Origin: JAAXKN01 sp050258415
Lineage (GTDB): Bacteria > Bacteroidota > Ignavibacteria > Ignavibacteriales > SURF-24
DNA: 34,618 nt
Direction: 5' to 3'
Assembly (NCBI GenBank): GCA_050258415.1
Contig: JBLMYS010000318.1
Span: forward strand, 1 to 34,618
The stretch's first letter is position 1; each line of letters opens with the position of its first letter. The notes beneath the pieces were generated by a model that saw only the letters and a program-made list of their open reading frames with translations, made no database searches and was not told the origin of the DNA. Below are positions 9,012 through 16,385 of this stretch, one piece after another. The position numbers were made by a program, and so were the translations under genes.

Positions 9012-10193
9012 ATGCAAAGCAGGCGGTTCTATCTGGTTACCTTCATTCTGGCTCTTTCAATTACCGGATGCACTTCGACCTATGTTAAAAGGAACTTCCC
9101 CACTAAAAGTGCTTTCATTGAGAAGCTTAGTGAAAATTCCGGTTCAGCCGATATAATCACAAAGAATGATTCCCTGATTTCGGCCAGCGATCTAAGAGTA
9201 ACAGGTGACTCGCTGCAATGGAAAGATTCAGGTGCTAATGAAAGGTCAGTTCTTCCACTTAAGGATATAAAAGAAATTACATTTGTACATCACTGGGGCA
9301 GCAGCATTACATACGGAGCGTTTAGCGGCCTGCTCTTGGGAGGAGTAGTTTCAGGAGTACTTCTGGAAGATGAGACAAACCCCAGATGGAGCAGACACCC
9401 GTATATGTCCGGGCAATGGGAGGATGGAGGAATAAGTCCGGTCATCCCTGGTGCTTTTGCAGGATTTCTGGCCGGCGGCATTTTTGGCCTTGTTGCCGGT
9501 AACGATGAACATTTTGTCTTTGATGATTCCCCTTCAGGCAAATCCCTGAAAAGTATCCGTTCAACGCGTAATTTTGGAATTAAAATAGGCGGGCATTCAA
9601 TTCTTACTAAACGTTCCGACGATTCTTATCGCAGCAGACTTACCATTAAAGGCGTCCCTTCCATGGGGGTTACTTTCTTTTATAAATATCCATTGGACCG
9701 TTTTTTTTCAATTCGGAATGAGCTCTCATACCTGTATTCAAGCTCAAAGGCGGATTTTTCAGTATTTCTTCCCGGTGAATTCGAGGGCTATGAGGCAAGG
9801 GGTAAAACTGAAGAAAGATTGAGTATAATTGAGCTCGCTTCTGCCTTTAAAATTAATTTAATGAGGTCTCGTCTGACCCCTTACCTGCTGATTGGCCCAA
9901 AACTCGATATTCTTTTCCCGGGGAAATCAGGTTTAAGCAAGACACTGGAAGATATAAAATCCCAGAATTATAGTCCCGCCGGAACTGCTCTTTCCTCCGA
10001 ATATAGCCGTGTTGTCTGGGGCACAATTTTAGGCGCCGGATTTTCAACAGGGAGTATTTTCCCGACAGAACTTTTCATTGAAGGTGTGTACAATCTGGAT
10101 TTCAGCACGCGAATTAAAATGCACAACAATCTGGACGATTTCGGACTAAAATACAATGAGTTTCAGCTGAACATTGGAGCCGCCATTTTTTAG
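9012..10193 (+). CDS. Lipoprotein with glycine-rich middle and C-terminal beta-barrel-like domain (paralog 1)
   Basis: A 393-residue protein of a family I cannot name. Residues 1-20 are a lipoprotein signal with lipobox SITGC (Cys20). A small soluble part (about 21-95) follows, then two glycine-rich hydrophobic segments (about 98-118 and 140-160, with GLLLGGVVSG and GFLAGGIFGLVAG), then FDDSPSG and a C-terminal domain (about 185-393) of alternating strands that ends in AAIF. Such an aromatic end is typical of outer-membrane beta-barrels, and the layout recalls PorT/OmpW-size barrels. It is clearly paralogous to the gene at 12281-13549 (shared HHWG, FDDSPSG, LTPYxLxGP, FPGxSG and SSEY stretches). 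An outer-membrane site is inferred. The ATG at 9012 lies directly before the signal peptide. Confidence 0.75.
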   Translation: MQSRRFYLVTFILALSITGCTSTYVKRNFPTKSAFIEKLSENSGSADIITKNDSLISASDLRVTGDSLQWKDSGANERSVLPLKDIKEITFVHHWGSSITYGAFSGLLLGGVVSGVLLEDETNPRWSRHPYMSGQWEDGGISPVIPGAFAGFLAGGIFGLVAGNDEHFVFDDSPSGKSLKSIRSTRNFGIKIGGHSILTKRSDDSYRSRLTIKGVPSMGVTFFYKYPLDRFFSIRNELSYLYSSSKADFSVFLPGEFEGYEARGKTEERLSIIELASAFKINLMRSRLTPYLLIGPKLDILFPGKSGLSKTLEDIKSQNYSPAGTALSSEYSRVVWGTILGAGFSTGSIFPTELFIEGVYNLDFSTRIKMHNNLDDFGLKYNEFQLNIGAAIF

Positions 10194-10212
10194 CGCATTG
10201 CGGAAAGAATTA

Positions 10213-11004
10213 TCATCGGCAAATATTGTATGTGTCTTGATCTTTTTTGCTTATTACCGGCGCCAGGTTCCATTCCACAAGGTCGTAGCTGCATTCAACG
10301 CTGCGCTCAATTATATCGGGCAGGTTGGGGAAGAAATCTATGCCGGTCACTTTCTCAACCGAGTCCACGCTTACAGTAAAATGAATAAGTGAATCGGTTG
10401 TTCCACAGTTTGGGAGTATAAATCCTATTGCCTTGGGCCAGTGCCCCTTCCTGTAGTCGAGTATTACCTTGTAGAAGCCCCAGGGGACGGCAACACGGTT
10501 TTTCTTTCCTATAAACTTCATGCTGTCCCGGAATATGGGACCCGTGGCAACGTAAAGAAGGCTATCCTGCATAGCCCAGGTTCTAACCAGTTCCTCAAGC
10601 TTCGACCACACCCCGCGGTTAAATGAGGGTTCCTGCGGTGACATGTTGGACATAAAGAAGCATTCCTTCATAAGTACAGGAGATGACTTCATATCGGCCG
10701 CAGGACAAAGATGGCCTTTATCGTAGCCAGATTTTTCGTAATCCTTTGCAGTTGCTGAACCGGTGGAAACAAGCGTATCGGGAGTAAATTTATTTGTGCG
10801 TTTCATTGACCCATCAAGCATATCGCGCGTAAGTTTATAGGCTACCCATTCGGGCTGTTCATACCTTTCAATATATGAAAGTGTAAAAGCCGTGTGCTTT
10901 ATTATTTCCGTGCAGCTTGAATAAGGCAGATAATTGAATTCCTGCGCAATAGCTGAAGAAATCAGGAATAAAGTCACAACCAGGGATGTAAACATATTCT
11001 TCAT
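10213..11004 (-). CDS. Secreted DNA/RNA non-specific endonuclease (NUC1/EndA type)
   Basis: A 263-residue enzyme of the beta-beta-alpha-metal nuclease family (Serratia nuclease/EndoG type), which cuts DNA and RNA using one Mg2+. Residues 1-20 are a signal peptide (ending SSAIAQ), so it acts in the periplasm or outside. The DRGH-type motif is present as DKGH (His98 the general base) followed by LCPAADM; SNMSPQ and FNRGVW supply the Asn that binds metal (Asn129, equivalent to Asn119 of the Serratia enzyme). Four cysteines (31, 100, 115 and one near the end) could form disulfides. It may serve nutrient acquisition from extracellular nucleic acid. The 3' end nearly abuts the convergent lipoprotein gene, with 19 bases between stops. 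Confidence 0.92.
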   Translation of the reverse strand: MKNMFTSLVVTLFLISSAIAQEFNYLPYSSCTEIIKHTAFTLSYIERYEQPEWVAYKLTRDMLDGSMKRTNKFTPDTLVSTGSATAKDYEKSGYDKGHLCPAADMKSSPVLMKECFFMSNMSPQEPSFNRGVWSKLEELVRTWAMQDSLLYVATGPIFRDSMKFIGKKNRVAVPWGFYKVILDYRKGHWPKAIGFILPNCGTTDSLIHFTVSVDSVEKVTGIDFFPNLPDIIERSVECSYDLVEWNLAPVISKKDQDTYNICR

Positions 11005-11048
11005 TTATTTTACCGGATTTTCCAATTTTTAAGCTTTCTCCAGATCCC

Positions 11049-11086
11049 TTTTTGTCTCACTCGCTTTTTGTCTCACTCGCTTTTTG
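11049..11086. repeat. Direct tandem duplication of 16 bp across a stop codon
   Basis: The unit TTTTTGTCTCACTCGC occurs twice back to back (11049-11064 and 11065-11080) and the first six bases occur a third time (11081-11086). The second copy holds the TGA stop of the membrane-protein gene that ends at 11073, so the duplication repeats the last codons (AKSE-stop) into the 3' untranslated region without altering the protein. Confidence 0.85.
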
Positions 11087-11642
11087 CCGTATCAAGTATA
11101 TTCTGGAAAAGAAAATCGACCAGAATTTTTCCAAGTCCAATTCCCGCTCCAAGGACACCGCCGATCTTCACAGCCTGGATAAAATAAATCCATACTGAAA
11201 TATATTCGTTTAGCTTATAAACTGAGAACACATATATATTCGCAATTGCCATTATTAAGTATACGAGTATGAATCCCGAGAACCATGAAGCAACAACATA
11301 GATTGCCGGCTTGTCCTTTTCTTTGCGGAAGATGATAAAAACCATTATTCCAATCAGGAAATACCAGAGGAGATTTCTGATGAGAATAGGAAATTCATAA
11401 CCAGGCTTGAATATAGTTGTTAATAGAAACGTTAAAAGCATTCCCCCGGTAATTAGCCCTTTAAGGCCCTTATTCAACAGTAAATAATAAAAAATTACTG
11501 CTGAAAAACCATACATTGAAAAGGCAAAAAAAGTATTGGAGGGGTTGGCAACTGCAGAGCCTAAAAGCAGAATACCAATTACTAGAAAAACGAAAACCTG
11601 AACAAAGACTTTCAGTACAAGCTGGCCGTTTCTGTTTTCCAT
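11073..11642 (-). CDS. Integral membrane protein, unknown function
   Basis: I do not recognise a family for this 189-residue protein. Hydrophobicity suggests about six membrane segments (near residues 10-30, 37-53, 60-80, 88-104, 115-140 and 155-175), the last with GGVLGAGIGLGKILVDF. The N-terminus is short and polar (MENRNGQ). The ATG at 11640-11642 has no strong ribosome site. The nuclease gene lies 68 bases downstream in the same direction and could be co-transcribed. The C-terminus ends in a 16-bp tandem duplication. Transporter, sensor or assembly roles are all possible. Confidence 0.6.
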   Translation of the reverse strand: MENRNGQLVLKVFVQVFVFLVIGILLLGSAVANPSNTFFAFSMYGFSAVIFYYLLLNKGLKGLITGGMLLTFLLTTIFKPGYEFPILIRNLLWYFLIGIMVFIIFRKEKDKPAIYVVASWFSGFILVYLIMAIANIYVFSVYKLNEYISVWIYFIQAVKIGGVLGAGIGLGKILVDFLFQNILDTAKSE

Positions 11643-11744
11643 TGCATTCTCTATAGCTTTTTTAAAGTGTGACTGTAACTTCGGAAATAATATGTTTTAT
11701 GTCAAATTCTGTTATTTTGACGGGCTATTATAAGTGGAGGAAAG

Positions 11745-11780
11745 ATGCGTTCAATATTTATTCTTTCAATTATGGGCTAA
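11745..11780 (+). other. Very short ORF with strong ribosome site (leader or gene stub)
   Basis: ATG at 11745 is preceded by GTGGAGGAAAG, one of the best ribosome sites in the window, yet the frame codes only MRSIFILSIMG before TAA at 11778-11780. The peptide looks like the first residues of a signal peptide. Directly after it lies a 7-bp hairpin (GGCCTGC at 11787-11793 with GCAGGCC at 11801-11807). This could be the stub of a deleted secreted-protein gene or a leader peptide; no downstream plus-strand gene exists for it to control before 12281. Confidence 0.35.
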
Positions 11781-11833
11781 ACTGCAGGCCTGCTTTTTAT
11801 GCAGGCCCACAACATTGAAAAAGTCTGGACCAT

Positions 11834-12088
11834 TTATACCATTCCTTCTTTTACTTCAATTATTTCATCTGCAACAAGGCCATGTGCCTTGCGGTGAACC
11901 TCCTCGGCGGACTTTTTATCCGGCGCTTCACAGAGGCAGAATACTGTTCCATCCTTTTCATTGAACCAGTATTTCAGATAATTCACGCCATAATCTTTCT
12001 GCACTTCCAGATCTTTTTTATGTGCATCGCCGACCGCCTGAGCCGTCAGGCCGTCAACGTGTTTATGTATATCCATATACAGTGGCAT
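11834..12088 (-). CDS. DUF4242 (SCO4226-like, nickel-binding) small protein
   Basis: The 84-residue protein matches DUF4242 along its whole length: MPLYMDIHKHV at the start, AHKKDLEVQKDYGVNYLKYWF in the middle, VFCLCEAPDKKSAEEVHRKAHG near the end, and DEIIEV at the C-terminus. A crystal structure of the Streptomyces homolog SCO4226 showed a ferredoxin-like fold binding nickel, and the conserved histidines here fit metal binding; the physiological role is not settled. AAAGGAGA precedes the ATG (12086-12088) at good spacing. It is probably its own transcript. A weak GC-rich hairpin lies beyond its stop at 11787-11807. Confidence 0.88.
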   Translation of the reverse strand: MPLYMDIHKHVDGLTAQAVGDAHKKDLEVQKDYGVNYLKYWFNEKDGTVFCLCEAPDKKSAEEVHRKAHGLVADEIIEVKEGMV

Positions 12089-12280
12089 AAGAATCTCCTT
12101 TCTTAAGTTATTTCATCAATTAATTTATGAGGGGCGTACATATTAGCAATCCTATTTTTAATGCCACAGGTTTTACGGAATACACCTGAAATATTATATC
12201 CCCGGCTTGCGCCTGAAAAATCCCCGGATTATATTGCCATACATCATCGTTTCCCGTATAAAGCAAACAGGGAGAAAAAA

Positions 12281-13549
12281 ATGAAAGCCAAACAGTTCAT
12301 TATTTCATCTTGCGTTCTTGCTCTTTTGGTTACAGGATGCACCTCGATATACTTTAAAAAAGATTTTTCAACGGAAGAAGCTTTCTATAAGCAGATCAAT
12401 GAGAACTCCGGCTCAGCAGGACTTATCATGGCAAATGACTCCACTATTGATTTGTACGAGCCCCGAATTGAACAGGATTCAGTAAAATGGGAAACGACAA
12501 ATTACAAATTTCTCTTTGATCCTAACTCCAGATCCATAGTAAAGCATTCCATCCCTCTTAATGATATAAAAGCCGTAACATTTACACATCACTGGGGAGG
12601 TAATATTCTTACCGGGATATATTCAGGAATTTTAACGGGGGGAGTGCTTGGAGCTGCACTCCTGCAACTGGACATTGGCGGTGGTAACTCAGGCAGCGAA
12701 CTAAGCCCGTTAGTATCTGCAGTACCTGGGGCAGTGGCAGGAATACTGCTGGGCGGTATTGTTGGAATTATTACCGGCGAGGATGATCTGTTCATATTTG
12801 ATGACTCCCCTTCCGGCTTAAAACTTATTGAAAGAAATTCCCGGCATCAGTTTGGCCTTAAACTGGGTCGCAACTCAGGTTTCAGCAATGATCTGATCCT
12901 GCAGAAATATCACAACAGCGATTTCACAAAGCTCCGTAGTAATAGAATGCCTGGCCCAATAGCTGCGTTGTATTATAATTATCCATTCTCACAGTTGTTT
13001 TCACTTAACAGTGAGCTTTCATTTGCCTCAATAGGCAGCAGCACTAAACTCGCCGTCTGGATTCCGAACATGAAAAAAGCTGATCCCGGCTGGAGGCTGA
13101 ATTCGTATGAAAGCAGTTCTGAGGAATACATGAAAGTTCTGGAGATGGCTGCTGTAGCAAGGCTTAATCTATTCAGGTCAAACCTCACCCCCTACATTTT
13201 GCTTGGCCCCAGGTTCGGTATTCTGTTTCCGGGTGAATCAGGAATCAATAAATTTTTAACCGGTTTGCAAAGCCGTGTAAATACACAGGGAATCGGCCTA
13301 TCCTCCGAATATAACCGCTTAACTTTTGGAACCACATTCGGGGGTGGCTTTTCGACAGGGAAACTGCTCCCGGTTGAGCTTTTGGTTGAGGCAAGATATA
13401 ATTTCGATTTCACCCCCCGCTTTGTAATACATTATAATATTCCTGGAGATGTGAAGTTTTTGAGCCCTTACTACAATGACCCCGGTAACCAGTTAATTAA
13501 ATACAGGAGCAGCGAGTTTCAGCTTACAATTGGAGCGGCTATTTTCTAG
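12281..13549 (+). CDS. Lipoprotein with glycine-rich middle and C-terminal beta-barrel-like domain (paralog 2)
   Basis: A 422-residue paralog of the protein encoded at 9012-10193 with the same order: lipoprotein signal (1-20, lipobox LVTGC, Cys20), soluble part with ENSGSAG, HHWG, two glycine-rich hydrophobic segments (around 105-125 and 147-167), FDDSPSG, and a strand-rich C-terminal domain ending IGAAIF. It is about 30 residues longer, mostly in the N-terminal part (YKFLFDPNSRS insert) and near the end (loop around SPYYNDPGN). I chose the ATG at 12281, with GGGAGA just upstream; an in-frame upstream extension to 12161 lacks a signal-compatible start. A hairpin follows the stop. Function is unknown; a cell-envelope role is inferred. 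Confidence 0.75.
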   Translation: MKAKQFIISSCVLALLVTGCTSIYFKKDFSTEEAFYKQINENSGSAGLIMANDSTIDLYEPRIEQDSVKWETTNYKFLFDPNSRSIVKHSIPLNDIKAVTFTHHWGGNILTGIYSGILTGGVLGAALLQLDIGGGNSGSELSPLVSAVPGAVAGILLGGIVGIITGEDDLFIFDDSPSGLKLIERNSRHQFGLKLGRNSGFSNDLILQKYHNSDFTKLRSNRMPGPIAALYYNYPFSQLFSLNSELSFASIGSSTKLAVWIPNMKKADPGWRLNSYESSSEEYMKVLEMAAVARLNLFRSNLTPYILLGPRFGILFPGESGINKFLTGLQSRVNTQGIGLSSEYNRLTFGTTFGGGFSTGKLLPVELLVEARYNFDFTPRFVIHYNIPGDVKFLSPYYNDPGNQLIKYRSSEFQLTIGAAIF

Positions 13550-13576
13550 AAGATTTCATGAGGATGGGTTTTCTGC

Positions 13577-13600
13577 GACTGCCGGCTTTTCCCGGCAGTC
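13577..13600. terminator. Hairpin between convergent genes
   Basis: A perfect 9-bp stem GACTGCCGG/CCGGCAGTC (13577-13585 with 13592-13600) lies between the stops of the convergent genes ending at 13549 and 13622. There is no real T tract on either side, so termination is inferred mainly from the stem and its position. Confidence 0.55.
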
Positions 13601-13621
13601 TTGAAGAATATGGATAACTTT

Positions 13622-14962
13622 TTATTTTAACAGTAATGCTTTGAGTGTCTTGCTGCTTTGTCCGCATACGGCATGTATGAAATAATTTCCCGTGGGAAGT
13701 GAATTTGCATTCCAGCGGAATGTATGTTTTCCCGCCTGCATCATGCCGTCATAGATTCTTTCAACTTCGCGGCCTGTTATGTCGTAAACAGTAACCCTGG
13801 TGTAGCCGCCCTCGGGAGTCTCAAAGCTGATGGTTGTCTGCCCGTTGAACGGGTTGGGATAATTCTTCAGATCAAATTCCTGAACCGACTGCACAGGTTC
13901 ATCAGACTCAACCGAAGTCATATTGTCTCCCGGGAAGAATGTGTAAGCCACGCCGCCTTTCGGGAACCAGGAATTTGACAGATCCGTCTTGTTAAAAACG
14001 TAAGCATAGCCGTTACTCTTAGCAGGATCGTGAACAATTGGATCCCCGTTTGAATTAAAACCTGCCACCATTATGAGATGTCCTGTATATAATGGCTTGC
14101 CTACAGACATCACCACGCGTCCGCCGGCAGCAAGCACGTCGTAGACCTGGCTCCAGGTGCGGTATCGCGTTACAGCTCCGCTAAGCCCGTTCTGTACGGC
14201 ATTTTCTACCGTTCTGGGCCACACTCCATATATTTTCCAGTAAGGATCATAATTTTCCTTTGCAAACTGAAGCGGGTCGACCATGATCTTGTAGCTATGG
14301 AGAACCATGGACGTTGAAGTGGGAGAACAGATGCTTCCCCCTATGTCAGGATCAAGGGCATACTGGTAAAAATGATCAGTTTGAATAAAAATAGCCTTGG
14401 GCTTATCGTTTACAATTGCAGTAATATTCACGCCTGAAGTTGTGCGGCTGTCGGAGACAAAGAAGCTCAGTTTGTTCAGACTTGCCGAAGGCTGGCTTGC
14501 AGCGGTTCTTTTCATTACAACCTGGAACTGCCATTTACTGCAGTATGAATTGAGCTGAACGAAATCGACGTCAATCTTTCCCCCGGTAAAGCTTGTGGCA
14601 CCATAAGAAGGCCATATGTTACTCTTCCAGTATCCTGCCGTCATCCAGGGTGACCAGGCTCCGCTAAAGATGCGTATAAGAACCTTAAAGCTGCTGTTGT
14701 CGTTGGGGACTTTCCCGTTCCATGAAGGGAGTCCTTCATTGAAAGGATACTTTGAGGAATCGGGAGAAAAAACGGTGTAGCCTTCGGTAGCATTGTCCTC
14801 GAGGACGATGCTTTTTCCATCCGGTCCAACTTTCATTCCGCTCATAGATTCAATTTTCTTTATAAGGCTGTCCTTTTCAAAAAAGTAATGCTGGTCGGGA
14901 TAAGTCTGGCACATGAGGCTGCTAGTCATTATCAGTAGAAACAGTATCAATTTACGGGGCAT
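13622..14962 (-). CDS. T9SS-secreted C39-like cysteine protease
   Basis: A 446-residue secreted protein with a signal peptide (1-19, ending SLMCQ), an N-terminal strand-rich region (about 45-175), a papain-fold C39-like domain (about 190-345) and a T9SS sorting domain (about 365-446, NYPNPFNGQTTISF to KALLLK). The catalytic triad is readable as Cys212 in SICSPTS, His295 in GHLIMVAGF and Asp312 in VHDPA, the pattern of the Peptidase_C39_2 group. It should hydrolyse or bind peptides outside the cell; the substrate is unknown. AAGGAG precedes the ATG at 14960-14962. No ABC transporter is adjacent, unlike bacteriocin-processing C39 domains, so a degradative or maturation role is more likely. Confidence 0.87.
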   Translation of the reverse strand: MPRKLILFLLIMTSSLMCQTYPDQHYFFEKDSLIKKIESMSGMKVGPDGKSIVLEDNATEGYTVFSPDSSKYPFNEGLPSWNGKVPNDNSSFKVLIRIFSGAWSPWMTAGYWKSNIWPSYGATSFTGGKIDVDFVQLNSYCSKWQFQVVMKRTAASQPSASLNKLSFFVSDSRTTSGVNITAIVNDKPKAIFIQTDHFYQYALDPDIGGSICSPTSTSMVLHSYKIMVDPLQFAKENYDPYWKIYGVWPRTVENAVQNGLSGAVTRYRTWSQVYDVLAAGGRVVMSVGKPLYTGHLIMVAGFNSNGDPIVHDPAKSNGYAYVFNKTDLSNSWFPKGGVAYTFFPGDNMTSVESDEPVQSVQEFDLKNYPNPFNGQTTISFETPEGGYTRVTVYDITGREVERIYDGMMQAGKHTFRWNANSLPTGNYFIHAVCGQSSKTLKALLLK

Positions 14963-15063
14963 TAAAACTCCTTATTTTATCTGGTAATGGAGCAAGTGTG
15001 AGCTATTATGTGCCACAATATAGTGAAAAAATACCATGATATAAAACAGGAATCCAGCCTTCT

Positions 15064-15888
15064 TTAGAGGCTCTCCAAATAATCAACCATTTCTTTCCTC
15101 CCTTTTTCACCGGGCAGTTTTCCGAAGCCCGCACCCATGTTATCAGCTAAATGTTCAGGGTCCGATGTACCGGGGATGACGCAGGTGACCGCAGGGTGCG
15201 AGATAATATATTTCAAAAAATACTGCCCCCAGCTCTTGATGTCGTAATCCTTTGCCCATTCGGGAAGCTTTTTCCCATGAACAGTCTTAAAAAGGGAGTT
15301 TTTGTCGAAAGGGACATTTATTATTACGGCCACACCGCGCTCCATTGCCGAAGGAAGGAGGCTCTTCTCGGCGCTGCGTTCGCGGATTGAATAATTAAAT
15401 TGAACAAAATCTATCTTCTCCGATCTTATAATGCCTTCCAGCGTTTCATGTGATTGCGTGGTATAGTGTGTAATTCCTGTGTAGCGGATTTTGCCTTCCG
15501 CCTTCCATTTATTCATTGTCTTCAGATGCGTCTTATAATCCACAAGGTTATGCACCTGCATAAGGTCCATCGTTTTGCGCCTCATTTTCCTGAGGGAGCT
15601 TTCCATCTGCTCTATGCCTGCTTTCTCACCGCTTGTCCAGACTTTGGTGGCATAGAAGAAATTATCCTTTAGGCCCAGCTGGCTTGTCAGGTCGCCAATG
15701 ACCTCTTCAGATCTTCCGTACATAGGGGATGAATCTATGAGGCGTCCTCCCATTTCGGTCATTCTCCTTAAGACCTCTTTAAGCTCTTCGCGCTCAATTG
15801 AGGAAGGACCCACGTCAAACTGCAGCCATGAGCCTAGTCCAATTACAGGGATCATTTCCCCCGAGGAAGGTATCTTGCGTTCTATCAT
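15064..15888 (-). CDS. Aldo/keto reductase
   Basis: A 274-residue NAD(P)H-dependent reductase with a TIM-barrel fold. The catalytic tetrad is visible as Asp52, Tyr57 (IDSSPMYG), Lys82 (ATKVW) and His113 (QVHN). The later IPGTSDPEHLADN matches the nucleotide-binding end of the barrel. It is somewhat shorter than the usual 300-330 residues, and it lacks the Tat signal that some close relatives carry, so it should be cytoplasmic. The ATG at 15886-15888 has no clear ribosome site, but it starts immediately before the first strand. The C39 protease gene lies about 100 bases downstream on the same strand; functional linkage is not evident. Confidence 0.9.
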   Translation of the reverse strand: MIERKIPSSGEMIPVIGLGSWLQFDVGPSSIEREELKEVLRRMTEMGGRLIDSSPMYGRSEEVIGDLTSQLGLKDNFFYATKVWTSGEKAGIEQMESSLRKMRRKTMDLMQVHNLVDYKTHLKTMNKWKAEGKIRYTGITHYTTQSHETLEGIIRSEKIDFVQFNYSIRERSAEKSLLPSAMERGVAVIINVPFDKNSLFKTVHGKKLPEWAKDYDIKSWGQYFLKYIISHPAVTCVIPGTSDPEHLADNMGAGFGKLPGEKGRKEMVDYLESL

Positions 15889-16088
15889 AATGCGTTCAAT
15901 AATTTGTTATACATCATTTTAATATTAGAAATTTGTGTGCAAAAAGATATGAAAAACAAAGGGCGATATGCGGCATTAAAAAAGAGACACGGTTAAAACA
16001 TATTTTTTTAATAGAATCTTTAATGATGAAAATATTCTTTTTTTTGGATAATTTGAATGTGAAAAATAATTCAACATAATAGCAGCAA
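15889..16088. other. A/T-rich spacer without a recognisable gene
   Basis: These 200 bases hold runs of T and A and no frame with coding character. They separate the aldo/keto reductase promoter side from the decayed HEPN-MNT-like locus. The unusually low GC content compared with neighbouring genes is consistent with a scar of lost sequence, but this is an inference. Confidence 0.4.
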
Positions 16089-16127
16089 ATGGAAAAAGAT
16101 ATCAGGTCGCAGGGTAATGGATTATGA
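16089..16127 (+). pseudogene. Possible stub of a HEPN-type nucleotidyltransferase partner
   Basis: A 12-codon frame reads MEKDIRSQGNGL and ends in TGA at 16125-16127, overlapping the next start by ATGA. In intact loci of this type, the HI0074-like HEPN protein that precedes or follows a MNT nucleotidyltransferase often begins M-x-x-DIRWKQRF, and coupling by a 4-base overlap is common. I read this as the first six residues of that gene fused by an internal deletion to its last codons. The stretch is short, so chance is a real alternative. Confidence 0.35.
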
Positions 16128-16285
16128 AGTTTGGTTTAGATGAAAATATCATCGAGCAGATAAAATCTGTATTCGCTTCCTTTCCTGAAATTGAGGGAGC
16201 CGTACTCTACGGGTCACGTGCAAAGGGGAATTTTAAGAACGGATCGGATATTGATATTACCCTTATGGGAGAAAATATTTCTTAA
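16124..16285 (+). pseudogene. Truncated MNT-type nucleotidyltransferase
   Basis: The 53-residue frame holds the complete N-terminal signature of the polymerase-beta-like minimal nucleotidyltransferases: VLYGSRAKGNF (residues 27-37) followed by GSDIDI (40-45) with the two metal-binding aspartates Asp42 and Asp44. Full-length members have about 95-110 residues; here the frame stops at ENIS-TAA straight after the second motif, so the third acidic strand is missing. In MNT-HEPN toxin-antitoxin pairs this protein is the antitoxin that AMPylates the HEPN toxin. AGGG at 16111-16114 gives it a good ribosome site. A palindrome (16312-16329) lies just past the break. It is most likely inactive. Confidence 0.75.
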
Positions 16286-16311
16286 TACTGTCCGGCTTCG
16301 TGTCATATAAG

Positions 16312-16329
16312 GAACTCCCTGCGGAGTTC
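16312..16329. repeat. Short palindrome, REP-like candidate
   Basis: A perfect 7-bp inverted repeat GAACTCC/GGAGTTC (16312-16318 with 16323-16329) around the loop CTGC. It sits just after the truncation point of the nucleotidyltransferase and before the deformylase. It is not followed by a T tract and I found no second copy in the window, so whether it is a dispersed repeat is not shown here. Confidence 0.4.
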
Positions 16330-16385
16330 TGTGGTTATTTAGGTGATTTCTGATTATTTTTGTGCTCAAATATTTGATAAGGTTT

